Shown here in pieces: positions 45,065-53,817 of a stretch of 64,000 nucleotides of DNA. Position numbers and translations under genes: made by a program. The notes beneath the pieces are model-generated. The model had not been told where the DNA came from. It searched no databases and worked only from the letters and a program-made list of their open reading frames with translations. Origin of the DNA: JAZKFT01 sp965246935 (GTDB lineage Bacteria; Bacteroidota; Bacteroidia; Chitinophagales; Chitinophagaceae); the NCBI GenBank assembly GCA_965246935.1, contig CBDFGC010000028.1:124001-188000 (forward strand). The letters run 5' to 3'. Position 1 is the first letter of the stretch. Every line of letters starts with the position of its first letter.

Positions 45065-45440
45065 CCTTTGTATCCTGATTGCAGTGTTAACAAGTTCCCT
45101 TTAAGGTTTTTAGGTTTAGTAAATAGTGGGCAAGACGGTAAATATATAAAGCAAAGTAGTACAGTGGAAGGCTGGATTACAGCGCAAGCAGGGCCATGTT
45201 TGGCGGGTGTTTTCCAGCCCTTGCAGAGACGCAATGCTTGCGTCTCTATTAAAAAGCCGAACAGGAACAAATGGGCTGGATCCGCCGCGGCGGACCTGCT
45301 TTACTAATGGCAACTGCGGTCCCGACATCAGCACGAACAGCAATTTGAATCAATCCTATGATGTCGGGATGCGCCTTAACCCGGCCTTGACTTTTTTGTT
45401 TCTTTTTTTGTCAAGAAAAAAAAAATTAAAAAAATTTGGT
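45065..45440. repeat. Patchwork of palindromes without a gene
   Basis: Several unrelated palindromes lie side by side: AGAGACGCAA-TGC-TTGCGTCTCT (45225-45247, perfect), TCCGCCGCGGCGGA (45281-45294), TCCCGACATCA / TGATGTCGGGA (45320-45330 and 45359-45369), and CTTGAC / GTCAAG enclosing a T-rich loop (45386-45415). Leftward open frames here have no recognisable protein pattern. It looks like accumulated REP-type debris. Confidence 0.6.
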
Positions 45441-45471
45441 TAACAATGTACTAAATAAAAATGATTGGAAT

Positions 45472-45610
45472 TTGATTCAAAGCATTAAAAAATTGGCGTA
45501 CTTATTTCATGGAATTTACAGGATTAGCGGGCTTTGTATTAACAGCAGGGATGCTTACTATTTTCCAAAAGCATCCTGATTTACCGGTAATAAAAAATTG
45601 GTTTAGGTAA
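45472..45610 (+). pseudogene. N-terminal remnant of an aquaporin-family gene
   Basis: The translation, with one frameshift near 45495, reads LIQSIKK, then NWRTYFMEFTGLAGFVLTAG and MLTIFQKHPDLPVIKNWF. It aligns with the first ~45 residues of the intact aquaporin at 51424 (MIQSLKKHWQAYLMELSGLAG). ATAAAAATGA-type upstream sequence is also shared. A stop follows at once and no more of the gene is present. Confidence 0.8.
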
Positions 45611-45790
45611 TGGTACGTTGCTACAGAAGAGTAAAGACATACGCATGAAATGATGGATACTTCTATTACCAAAATTCCAACCTGCCGGGGATTTGTTAAA
45701 ATTTGTAATACACCTGACATTATTTTATATACGTTTCGTATGCTTTTTCTGTCTTATTTTGGTTCCTGATATTTACAATCTCCCTTACGT

Positions 45791-46477
45791 ATGCAACAGA
45801 TTCTCTTAGTGGAAGATGACCTTGAAATTACCAGGTTAATTAATCTGCATTTTGATACCGCACAATATCAACTTACCTGCTGCACAACCGGGGAAGAAGC
45901 GTTAAAAAAAATCCAGGCTGAAAGTTACCATCTGATTATACTCGACATTTCTTTACCGGATGGTAATGGTATGGAATTGTGCAAAAAAATCAGAGCTACG
46001 GATGCACACACTCCGGTAATGATGCTTACCTGCCATGCGGAAGAGTCCGATAAAGTATTGGCATTGGAATTAGGTGCGGATGATTATGTGACCAAACCAT
46101 TTGGTATTTTAGAATTGAAAGCAAGGGTTAAAGCCATTATGCGACGATCCAACAATATACCTGCAACATCTGAAAAAACGGAAATCTTTACTACCGACCT
46201 TATCATAGATTCTAACAAGCGAAAAGCATCGTTAAAAGGAGTACGGCTCGATTTAACTGTAAAAGAATTTGACCTGTTATGGCTTTTGGCCAGTAATCCC
46301 GGTAAAATTTTCACCCGCCAGGAATTGCTGCAACAGATATGGGGATTTAGTTTTGCAGGTTACGAGCACACTGTTACCTCTCATATTAACCGTCTTCGCC
46401 TGAAACTGGAAAATGATTTACATCATCCTCAATATATTCTAACTGCCTGGGGTTCGGGCTATCGTTTTGCTGAATGA
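45791..46477 (+). CDS. OmpR-family response regulator
   Basis: 228 residues. The receiver domain (ILLVEDDLEITRLI; Asp52 in LIILDISLPDGNG; Lys in DDYVTKPF) is followed by a winged-helix domain (LIIDSNKRKASLKGVRLDLTVKEFDLLWLLASNPGKIFTRQELLQQIWG, then EHTVTSHINRLRLKLEND). The kinase gene starts at its stop codon (ATGA overlap), so the two form one operon. It is the DNA-binding regulator nearest to the block whose promoters share a box, making it a candidate controller; no direct evidence. Confidence 0.95.
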   Translation: MQQILLVEDDLEITRLINLHFDTAQYQLTCCTTGEEALKKIQAESYHLIILDISLPDGNGMELCKKIRATDAHTPVMMLTCHAEESDKVLALELGADDYVTKPFGILELKARVKAIMRRSNNIPATSEKTEIFTTDLIIDSNKRKASLKGVRLDLTVKEFDLLWLLASNPGKIFTRQELLQQIWGFSFAGYEHTVTSHINRLRLKLENDLHHPQYILTAWGSGYRFAE

Positions 46478-47949
46478 AAAATACAAAACCTACCATATTC
46501 CGGCGATTCGCCATTGTAATATTCAGCCTTATTACCATTTTAGGTTTGTTGTTTACCGTCATTACTTACCTGGCTACTACGTACTATCACCAGGCAAGTA
46601 CGCAATTACTTAATAAAGATGTGGCAGCTCATATAGCCGAGTTTACTTCACCATTCACACCATCGGGAATCAACAGGCAGAAAGCAGATTCCGTTTTTCA
46701 AAATGCAATGGTATTGAGCCCTAGCGCCGAAGTATATTTTCTGGATACAACAGGAAAAGTAATGGCGTACCATGCATCAGAAAAGGATATTAAGGAATGG
46801 ATTGTTGACATTTCCCCCATCAAAAAATATATTACCGCAAGGGGAGAGGAATATATTAAAGGAATTGATCCTAAAGATCCGGATCATCGTAAAATATTTT
46901 CGGTGGCAGAAGTGCATAAAGGGAATCGTACACTGGGCTATATTTATGTAATTCTTGTTAGTAAAAAATCGGAAAGTATGATGGACCTTCTTTTTGGAAG
47001 TCACTTTCTAAGTCTTGCTATCAAAGTAATGATTGTAATTATTCTTCTTTCATTCATTTTTAGTTCTATTTATCTGAAACGGCTGCGTAAAAATTTCCAG
47101 CAAATGATTGATGTGCTGGCACGGTTTGAAGGCGGCGATTTTGATGCCCGTTTTGCACTGAAGGGGCCGGATGAACTGGAACCCGTTACCCATGCATTTA
47201 ATAAAATGGCTGACCTTCTGTCAACCACCATTAATAAGCTTACCAAATCGGAACAGGAACGGAAAAACTTTATTGCCATTATTTCCCATGATTTGCGTAC
47301 GCCGCTTTCAATCGCCAGAGGTTATACAGAAACACTATTATTAAAAAAAGATAAGGGTGATATTTCAGAAGAGGAACGTGAAAACTATTCGCAGCTTATT
47401 TATAACAAAATGCTGCAGATAGAAAATATGGTGAAACAATTATTTGAGCTTTCTAAAATGGATGCGGTCGAATTTAAAACAAAAAAAGAACCATTTATAT
47501 TTTCTGAAATCGTACAGGAAGCTATTGATACCCTTCAGCAACATGCGTTAGCAAAAAAACTTAGTTTAAAATGTACCGGTTGTACTTCTATTGTTTGGGT
47601 ACATGCGGATGTAAGCATGATAGAACGGGTAGTACAAAACTTAGTGGATAATGCGTTAAAATACACTCCGGAAGGAGGCTCTGTTGAGGCTTCGGTAGCG
47701 GTTGATAATAATGAGGTTGTTTTCAAAATTGCAAATGATGGGGCTGCTTTGCCTGACGATTTGCTTACCTGGGTAAATGATTTTAAAGACGGAGATCCAC
47801 TACTGGAAAGAAGGCCTCAAAAACTAGGGCTTGGTTTAGCAATTGTACAAAAGATACTACTAATTCATCATACTTCTTTGAAAGCCTACTCCAGCAACGG
47901 CAGTAACGTGTTTACTTTCCGTATACCTGTCTACAAGTTTCCTTCTTAG
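46474..47949 (+). CDS. Sensor histidine kinase with HAMP domain
   Basis: 491 residues. The first membrane helix (about 14-36) and a second (about 181-200) enclose a periplasmic sensor of about 145 residues. A HAMP domain (about 200-255, FEGGDFDARFALKGPDELEPVTHAFNKMADLL) precedes the HisKA part with His272 in IISHDLRTPLSIARGYTETLL. The ATP-binding domain has VVQNLVDNALKYTPEGG and KLGLGLAIVQKIL; the D-box reads NDGAALPDD rather than DNGxGIP. Partner of the overlapping OmpR-type regulator. The inverted repeat of the 467 bp element overlaps its stop codon, so the last residues may derive from the insertion. Confidence 0.94.
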   Translation: MKNTKPTIFRRFAIVIFSLITILGLLFTVITYLATTYYHQASTQLLNKDVAAHIAEFTSPFTPSGINRQKADSVFQNAMVLSPSAEVYFLDTTGKVMAYHASEKDIKEWIVDISPIKKYITARGEEYIKGIDPKDPDHRKIFSVAEVHKGNRTLGYIYVILVSKKSESMMDLLFGSHFLSLAIKVMIVIILLSFIFSSIYLKRLRKNFQQMIDVLARFEGGDFDARFALKGPDELEPVTHAFNKMADLLSTTINKLTKSEQERKNFIAIISHDLRTPLSIARGYTETLLLKKDKGDISEEERENYSQLIYNKMLQIENMVKQLFELSKMDAVEFKTKKEPFIFSEIVQEAIDTLQQHALAKKLSLKCTGCTSIVWVHADVSMIERVVQNLVDNALKYTPEGGSVEASVAVDNNEVVFKIANDGAALPDDLLTWVNDFKDGDPLLERRPQKLGLGLAIVQKILLIHHTSLKAYSSNGSNVFTFRIPVYKFPS

Positions 47950-48413
47950 AAAAGTTATCAAAATAACTTGGACATTTCATCAATCTGGCCTGGTCGCCTC
48001 CAAACCTCCCGACCTATCGGTACGGGACAGGCTCTAAAGGGGGCTTTTGGACACTTTCAAACTTCATAGGAACTTCAAAATACTCGTAGTTATCACTAAT
48101 TTTTCAGCTAAAAACGAGTTCCCCTTTAGGGCAATGTGATTAAGTGAAGGATTGATGTATCAGTTATGCGCCGTAGGTGCAACCTGTTTGTAGAAGATAG
48201 AAATCAATGATGTTGGTGCATGCCACGTAGTGGCTACCTGATCAGAGAAGGGGTAGCCACTACGTGGCAATGATTCCCTTTGCCTCTTTGTTTGCTACAA
48301 ACAGAAAGCCCCGATGGGGCTTATCTTAATGACATTGCCCTAAAGGGGTTAGGGGCAACCAACGCCGAATAAAATCCTGCTTCAATTGTACAAGTTATTT
48401 TGACCACTTTACT
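47948..48413. mobile_element. 467 bp-type nested inverted-repeat element, copy A
   Basis: Outer ends AAAGTTATCAAAATAACTTG (left) and CAAGTTATTTTGACCACTTT (right) are imperfect inverted repeats of 23 bp. Inside, a 228 bp core (48121-48348) is bounded by CCCCTTTAGGGCAATGTGAT and its near-complement ending GACATTGCCCTAAAGGGG. The core holds further palindromes such as GCCACGTAGTGGC, and CTGTTTGTAG with CTACAAACAG. No open frame is present, so it must depend on enzymes encoded elsewhere if mobile. Copy B is at 62756. Confidence 0.82.
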
Positions 48414-48617
48414 TAGCGGCTGCCTATAATTATTTAATAAATTATCTGTGCCGCTTTCCGGCTGCAACTGCTTTGGATGTTGGGTTAGCCTACCAGCTAT
48501 GTCTGCAAAACCCACCTCCCTTTGCTCAAAAATTGCCTACGTATTAAAACATTAATTCAAGTTAAACGGCCTCTTAACCTACCCCTTTTTTTAGCTTATT
48601 AAACTAAGCATACAAAC
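48414..48617. other. Intergenic region right of element A
   Basis: About 200 bp with no convincing open frame or hairpin. It separates the element from the boxed promoter of the lipoprotein gene at 48842. Confidence 0.4.
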
Positions 48618-48662
48618 GTTATAGTTCTGTGAGATTTTTCTTATGGCATGGACAGGTGTTTG
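48618..48662 (+). promoter_or_regulatory. Shared-box promoter, site a (lipoprotein gene)
   Basis: GTTATAGTTCTGTGAGATTT at 48618, with GTTTG at 48658-48662, so TTTG begins 41 bp from the box start. Site b carries a box differing at only two of these 20 positions. The start codon is 180 nt further on, giving a long leader with no gene in it. Confidence 0.7.
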
Positions 48663-48841
48663 TAATTCTATCTACTCACCTATCTGTCACAAAAAAATCA
48701 TGAAAATGTAAATTAAAACCGCTTCATTTCCTAAAGCTGAGGTCTGGCACTGATATATGCACCCCGGATTCCGGTATGAATACAATTGGAGTGTAGGGTT
48801 ATATAAAACAAAGCACCTAATAAATATAATTAGAAATTTTT

Positions 48842-50086
48842 ATGAAAAGAATAATCATTGTACTATCATTGGCAGCAATGGCGCTTAATGCCTGCAATAA
48901 AGATGACAACCAAAATGCGCAGGATAAATATAATCAGCCGGAAGCCCATCTCACGGGCGTTCCCGCATTGTCCGGGCAGCTTGACCGCAGTAAACTTACC
49001 ATGTCAAGTGTTATTCAGGTTGATCTTGACAGGAATATTGCAAGGGTACCCTTGTTCAAAGGCACTTATAACGGTAGTTCTGTCTGGTATGTACGTATGG
49101 ATGTTTCCGATGCAGCAATGGCAACTCAGTTAGGCTTGAATTTTTCGCCACGGCTGATAAATGCAGACATGGGTTGCCCGGCCTGTATTCAAACCGTTAC
49201 TTCGTCTAATCCAATTCCGGGGGCCGCACCTGTTGCGTTTGCAGGTACTGTAGATTTTAGCCCCATGCGTCAGCTTGTTCCGGGCGCTACCGGTTTTCCT
49301 CCCCTTATGGCTATTCCGGGCTCAGTGGCAGGACCGGGATACAGTGATCTGGTTCGGGTACAAGGCAGTAATGTAGTTTATAACGCCCCTATTGTTGCTA
49401 CAGGTGATGGCCCTTTTGACGTAAGCCAGGCTCATACGAATACATTGGACCGGGTTATGGCAATTGACATCGCTAATATGACAGTTGACCTTCAGTTTAT
49501 TCGTGCCTTCTCCCATGGTAAGGATATCTTTTATTTTACCTTCGGATCAACAGGAGCTTTATCTGCCACACTTGAGCGGGGCACATTTGTACCGGGGATG
49601 GCTACCGTACCTTTTGCAGGTGACGATGAAAATCCGAAGGGAGCCCGAAGTGCTATATTCACATTTGCTAATGGCAAGCTTGGAAAGAATGATCCCAATG
49701 CCCAGGGACTTTCGCATGTAATTCTGGATAACCCATTCGGAAATTTAAGCCTTCAAAATCCTGCTCTTCTGGAGGGACTGAGAACGCTGGGCGACGCTCA
49801 TAATGTACTTGGCAGTTTCCCCACATTAACAGATAAACGATTAAGGGAGTTGTACTCTCCACTTTGGGACCTGCACATTGCTGTTTGGAGTGATGATGTT
49901 ATTAACAGGGGAATCAATTTTGCGCAAACGGATGCAAATACAATCAGGCACCTTGCAGAAAAAAAGCTGGTAACCAATGCAGGTGGAGCCAAGCTTAGCT
50001 CAACGAACTTCGTAGTCAATTGCCCGGTGCTGGGTTTTGCCACTACGGCCCCTACTGAAGACCAGGCCCCCCGTCCGGCCAATTGA
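48842..50086 (+). CDS. Lipoprotein of unknown function, first gene of the boxed block
   Basis: 414 residues. The signal MKRIIIVLSLAAMALNAC ends in a lipobox, and the mature protein begins NKDDNQNAQDKYNQPEAHLTG. The rest is beta-rich: VPLFKGTYNGSSVWYVRMDVSDA, a CPAC-type pair in GCPACIQTV, DLVRVQGSNVVYNAP, VDLQFIRAFSHGKDIFYFTFG, and a C-terminal helical part LREIYSPLWDLHIAVW-like. The repeated theme GKxxFYxxx suggests tandem domains. I do not recognise a characterised family. A strong terminator follows at 50203. It has the shared-box promoter. Confidence 0.8.
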   Translation: MKRIIIVLSLAAMALNACNKDDNQNAQDKYNQPEAHLTGVPALSGQLDRSKLTMSSVIQVDLDRNIARVPLFKGTYNGSSVWYVRMDVSDAAMATQLGLNFSPRLINADMGCPACIQTVTSSNPIPGAAPVAFAGTVDFSPMRQLVPGATGFPPLMAIPGSVAGPGYSDLVRVQGSNVVYNAPIVATGDGPFDVSQAHTNTLDRVMAIDIANMTVDLQFIRAFSHGKDIFYFTFGSTGALSATLERGTFVPGMATVPFAGDDENPKGARSAIFTFANGKLGKNDPNAQGLSHVILDNPFGNLSLQNPALLEGLRTLGDAHNVLGSFPTLTDKRLRELYSPLWDLHIAVWSDDVINRGINFAQTDANTIRHLAEKKLVTNAGGAKLSSTNFVVNCPVLGFATTAPTEDQAPRPAN

Positions 50087-50202
50087 TTATTAAAAGATAG
50101 AATTTATTAATTACCTAATAATTGCAGGATTTAAAAAAATAAAGAAGTAATCATTAGCTGTGTAATTGTTTCTCAGCCAAAACAACTGTACTTTTTCTTT
50201 AT

Positions 50203-50231
50203 CCGGGCCTCTGAAGAGGCCCGGTTTTCTT
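50203..50231 (+). terminator. Rho-independent terminator
   Basis: CCGGGCCTCT-GA-AGAGGCCCGG, a perfect 10 bp stem, followed by TTTTCTT. It ends the lipoprotein transcript. Confidence 0.88.
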
Positions 50232-50313
50232 ATTACATGAAAGATTATTTTGTTTTAAGAATTTACTATTTACATCTTAAACATTATCAGGCCTTCAAAT
50301 ACAGGTAATGCAA

Positions 50314-51270
50314 TTATAACTTTGGCAAAACCTGTTCCCCAAATACCTGAATAAATTCCTCCTGGTTACGGCCAACGTTATGTATGATGATCTTTTCAAA
50401 ACCCAATTCAGCATACGCCTTTAGACTATCAATATGATGCTGAATATCGGACGTGATCAGTAATTTTTTTTTGATGTCATCAATGGTTATGAATTCACTT
50501 AACGCATCAAATTGTTCTACTCTCCATAACTCTCCTTTCACCTTTCCGGGAAAGATATTTGTCCGCCACTGGTGAAAAACATCTGCTGCTAATTTTTCTT
50601 CATCGGCACTATACCCAAGTTGAACCTGCAGGTAAACAGGCTTGCCTTCTCCGCCGCCCCTCTTAAAAGCAGCAAGCATTTCTTTTAATTCCGGTATCGG
50701 CTTGTGTGCAATAAATAATCCCTCAGCCCAGCCTCCCATCCATTCTGCTGTTTCAGTAGTAAGGGCAGCACCCATCAGCAAAGGCAGTTCTTTAGGTAAG
50801 GTGTACAGTTTCGCATACTCAATATTTACATGTCCGTAATGTGTTACGGTTTCGCCATGCAGCAATCGTTTAATGATGTGAAAGCATTCCAGCAACCGTT
50901 CGTTACGTATGGGTTTATATGGATATTTTTCACCTGTTATTTTTTCGTTTAAAGCTTCCCCACTGCCTAATGCTATCCAAAATCTGTTTGGGAACATTTC
51001 AGCCAACGTGGCCGCTGCCTGAGCCACTATTGCCGGATGCTGTCGCTGGCCGGGAGCGGTAATTACACCGCAGGGAATAGTTGTTGCCTGCAACGCCGCA
51101 CCTAACCAGGAATAAGCATAACCACTTTGCCCTTGCCGTTCGCTCCAGGGATGAAAATGGTCGGAGGAATGTATAGCCTTGAATCCGGCTGCTTCTGCAA
51201 GCCGGGCCAATTGTAGTAATTCACCCGGGGCAAATTGTTCATGTGATGCCTGGTAGCCAAAAGTTGTCAT
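50314..51270 (-). CDS. LLM-class flavin-dependent oxidoreductase (F420-lineage, TIGR03885-like)
   Basis: 318 residues. The luciferase-like barrel is clear: FGYQASHEQFAPGELLQLARLAEAAGFKAIHSSDHFHPWSERQGQSG, then GVITAPGQRQHPAIVAQAAATLAEMFPNRFWIALGSGEALNEKI and LLMGAALTTETAEWMG. These match the glucose-6-phosphate dehydrogenase (Fgd)-like subgroup, of which some members in organisms without F420 are thought to use flavin. The substrate is unknown. It is the only leftward gene in the block and lies head-to-head with the aquaporin gene. Confidence 0.88.
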   Translation of the reverse strand: MTTFGYQASHEQFAPGELLQLARLAEAAGFKAIHSSDHFHPWSERQGQSGYAYSWLGAALQATTIPCGVITAPGQRQHPAIVAQAAATLAEMFPNRFWIALGSGEALNEKITGEKYPYKPIRNERLLECFHIIKRLLHGETVTHYGHVNIEYAKLYTLPKELPLLMGAALTTETAEWMGGWAEGLFIAHKPIPELKEMLAAFKRGGGEGKPVYLQVQLGYSADEEKLAADVFHQWRTNIFPGKVKGELWRVEQFDALSEFITIDDIKKKLLITSDIQHHIDSLKAYAELGFEKIIIHNVGRNQEEFIQVFGEQVLPKL

Positions 51271-51347
51271 TGCTGCTCGTATTTCCTGAGACCAATATTA
51301 TGCTTTGCGGCTTATAATTAATCTTCATTTCTTTTTAAAGTATAAAC

Positions 51348-51392
51348 GTTATCCTTTCGTGATAACTTCCTACAAAAATGCAAATAGTTTTA
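51348..51392 (+). promoter_or_regulatory. Shared-box promoter, site e (aquaporin gene)
   Basis: GTTATCCTTTCGTGATAACT at 51348 keeps the GTTAT and GTGA blocks of the box at the same spacing. TAGTTTTA at 51385-51392 takes the place of the TTTG element, starting its T run 40 bp from the box start. The weakest of the five block sites. Confidence 0.5.
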
Positions 51393-51423
51393 TGCACTGA
51401 ATAAAAATGACTATGATTGAGGT

Positions 51424-52239
51424 ATGATTCAAAGCCTAAAGAAACATTGGCAGGCCTACCTGATGGAGCTTTCCGGATTAGCAGGGTTTGTGATTTTAGC
51501 CGGCCTTTTGACAATTTTTCTGGAGCATCCTGACTTACCCGTAATGAAAAGTTCATTAAAAGATCATGCTTTCATCAGGCGTGTACCCTTAGGTATTATT
51601 ATGGGTGCATATATCACCATCATTATTTTATTATTTGGTAAAAAGTCCGGTGCTCATTTCAATCCGGTCGCTACCTGGACAATTTATAGATTAGGTAAAA
51701 TAAGTTTTGCGGATGCCGTATTTTTTACAGTTGCTCAATTTATAGGCGCTATCGGTGGTGCACAGTTACTTAAATATGTAATGGGAAGTCTGTTCAGTAA
51801 TCCTGCTATTGATTACGGTGTTACAAAGCCTAAGCCACCGTATGAAAGCATGACTGCTTTTGTTGCGGAGTTTATCATTTCCTTTGTTTTAATGTTAATG
51901 ACTTTAATGGCGGGTAGTTCAAAGCGGTTTGAAAAAAAGTTGGCTTATCTATCCGGTATGCTAATAGCTATTTACCTGATTGTAGAGACTCCTTTTTCGG
52001 GCATGAGTCTTAATCCGGCCCGCTCTTTTGCCGGGGCGCTGGCTGCTAACCAATGGGCACATTTATGGATTTACTTTGTTGCACCTATCCTTGCTATGCT
52101 GGCGGCGGGTGAGGTTTTTGTAAGGTGGAAAGAAAAAAAGCTAAGGCAGATCCTTCAGGAAACGCATCCGGCCAAAACTATTTCTGTAGAAAGTGATTAT
52201 AAAGAGATGCAGCATCATCCCGTAGAAAAAATTACCTGA
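51424..52239 (+). CDS. Aquaporin / MIP-family channel
   Basis: 271 residues with six membrane helices. The first half-pore motif is NPV (GAHFNPVATWTIYRLG) and the second is canonical NPA (GMSLNPARSFAGALAAN). It begins MIQSLKKHWQAYLMELSGLAG and has a long polar C-terminal tail (about 245-271). It should let water or small solutes such as glycerol through the inner membrane. A truncated paralogue lies at 45472. The shared box is upstream, and the SDR operon starts 90 bp downstream, so it may head that transcript. Confidence 0.92.
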   Translation: MIQSLKKHWQAYLMELSGLAGFVILAGLLTIFLEHPDLPVMKSSLKDHAFIRRVPLGIIMGAYITIIILLFGKKSGAHFNPVATWTIYRLGKISFADAVFFTVAQFIGAIGGAQLLKYVMGSLFSNPAIDYGVTKPKPPYESMTAFVAEFIISFVLMLMTLMAGSSKRFEKKLAYLSGMLIAIYLIVETPFSGMSLNPARSFAGALAANQWAHLWIYFVAPILAMLAAGEVFVRWKEKKLRQILQETHPAKTISVESDYKEMQHHPVEKIT

Positions 52240-52328
52240 CTGGTTTTGTTATCAATAAATAAAGTTGCATTCCGAACATTCATATAGCATTGTTGGTAAT
52301 TATTATTCAGGATAAAAAAATTTGTTGA

Positions 52329-53192
52329 ATGAAACGCTATCCAAAATCGAAGGAATTCAAGGGGCAGAAATTACCTTATCCTGCGAAGCAGTCGGAAATG
52401 GATCCATTGCCCCAGACTGAATTAACGGAATATAAACCTGCCCGGAAATTAGCAGATAAAGTAGCCATTATAACCGGAGGAGACTCTGGTATTGGCCGGG
52501 CGGTAGCTATGGCATTTGCAATGGAAGGAGCAAATGTGTCCATTGTGTATAATCAAAATGAGGATGACGCGGCTGAAACAAAAAGGCTGTGTGAAAAAAA
52601 TAACACCAAGTGCCTTGTGATTAAAGCAGATGTACGCAGCGCTGATGAATGTAATGCAGCCGTTGCAAAAACAGTAGCGGAGTTTGGAGGCCTGAATATT
52701 CTTGTAAATAATGCAGCCTATCAGTTGGCACAACAAAAGTTTGAGGATATTACGGAGGAACAATTGCGGCGCACCTTTGAAACAAACATATTTGGTTATT
52801 TCTTTATGGCGCAGGCGGCCTTGCCACATTTACAGGAAGGTGATTCAATCATCAATACCGGCAGCATCGTCGGCAAAACCGGTATCCCTATTTTAATTGA
52901 TTATTCCAGTAGCAAAGGAGCTATTCATTCTTTTACCAAATCACTGGCATTACACCTGGGAGAAAAAGGTATCCGTGTTAATTGTGTTATTCCCGGCCCT
53001 GTCTGGACGCCAAACATCCCGGGCACCATGCCCATTGAGGAAGTCGAAAATTTTGGTCACGAAGTAGCCCTGGGCCGCCCCGGGCAGCCGGAAGAACTGG
53101 CACCCGCATATGTTTTCCTGGCATCACCGGACGGAAGTTTTATGACAGGTAGCCTGGTTGATGTAACCGGCGGTAAATTATCAAGCGATTAA
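52329..53192 (+). CDS. SDR-family oxidoreductase, general-stress (YhdF/YdaD) type
   Basis: 287 residues. The N-terminal extension (KGQKLPYPAKQSEMDPLPQT, then YKPARKL) is the signature of the Bacillus general-stress SDRs YdaD, YhdF and YhxC/D. The Rossmann part has VAIITGGDSGIGRAVAMAFA, NILVNNAAYQ, and the catalytic Ser/Tyr/Lys of INTGSIVGKTGIPILIDYSSSKGAI. The C-terminal ASPDGSFMTGSLVDVTGG is standard. It reduces or oxidises a sugar-like or aldehyde substrate with NAD(P); many are labelled glucose 1-dehydrogenase. Two bases separate it from the next gene: operon. Confidence 0.93.
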   Translation: MKRYPKSKEFKGQKLPYPAKQSEMDPLPQTELTEYKPARKLADKVAIITGGDSGIGRAVAMAFAMEGANVSIVYNQNEDDAAETKRLCEKNNTKCLVIKADVRSADECNAAVAKTVAEFGGLNILVNNAAYQLAQQKFEDITEEQLRRTFETNIFGYFFMAQAALPHLQEGDSIINTGSIVGKTGIPILIDYSSSKGAIHSFTKSLALHLGEKGIRVNCVIPGPVWTPNIPGTMPIEEVENFGHEVALGRPGQPEELAPAYVFLASPDGSFMTGSLVDVTGGKLSSD

Positions 53193-53193
53193 T

Positions 53194-53817
53194 ATGAGAA
53201 ATGATCATTATCCTTCAGGAACGGTGCAGGCATTGCTCCCAACAGATTTGGTTACACCGGCTACCCGTTATGCTTTGCAGGAACGCCTCCAAAAAGAACC
53301 GGTATCCCGTCCCCTCTTTTTTGATGCAGATTCATTTATTACACTTCGGGCAGTTTGTATGCGGCTTATTCCCCAGCCCAACTCTGATCGGATGGTGGAT
53401 TTACCTGGAAATTTAGATGACCTACTTGCTAAAGGAAAAGGGAATGGCTGGCGGTACGATACGATGCCGGCTGATGGTGACGCATTTACGATGGGATTAG
53501 AAGGCATCAACGAAACCGCCGGTTTAATGTATGGTCGTCCCTTCCACCAGCTTACAACAACCGGGCAGGACAACATATTAGGTTTAATTCAATCAGGTGT
53601 TGCATCAGGTGCTGCCTGGAAAGTACTGCCTGCTACACTATTTTTTGAAGAGTTGCTATCTGCACTGGTTGAAATTTATTACAGTCATCCTTATGCAAAA
53701 GACGATATTGGCGATGCTACGATGGCAGATGCAAAAGGCTGGCAAAAGATCGGGTTAAATGAATTGGAAGTTCAGGAACCCACACCATTAAAGGAGGAGG
53801 TTTATGCCGGTTCTTAA
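53194..53817 (+). CDS. Gluconate 2-dehydrogenase subunit 3-family protein
   Basis: 207 residues. The region FDADSFITLRAVCMRLIPQPN (about 43-63) and INETAGLMYGRPFHQLTTTGQDNILGLIQSG, then FFEELLSALVEIYYSHPYAKDDIGD match the gluconate 2-dehydrogenase subunit 3 family, which accompanies GMC flavoproteins. Family members usually carry a Tat signal; none is visible here, so the complex may be cytoplasmic. It overlaps the GMC gene by 14 bp, which supports a stable pair. Confidence 0.9.
   Translation: MRNDHYPSGTVQALLPTDLVTPATRYALQERLQKEPVSRPLFFDADSFITLRAVCMRLIPQPNSDRMVDLPGNLDDLLAKGKGNGWRYDTMPADGDAFTMGLEGINETAGLMYGRPFHQLTTTGQDNILGLIQSGVASGAAWKVLPATLFFEELLSALVEIYYSHPYAKDDIGDATMADAKGWQKIGLNELEVQEPTPLKEEVYAGS

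Noticed and set aside
45065..45343. Leftward open frames of 75-120 codons after the LTA-synthase-type gene
   Set aside because: They run across several palindromes, have no recognisable motifs and no start context; they are open by chance in repeat DNA.
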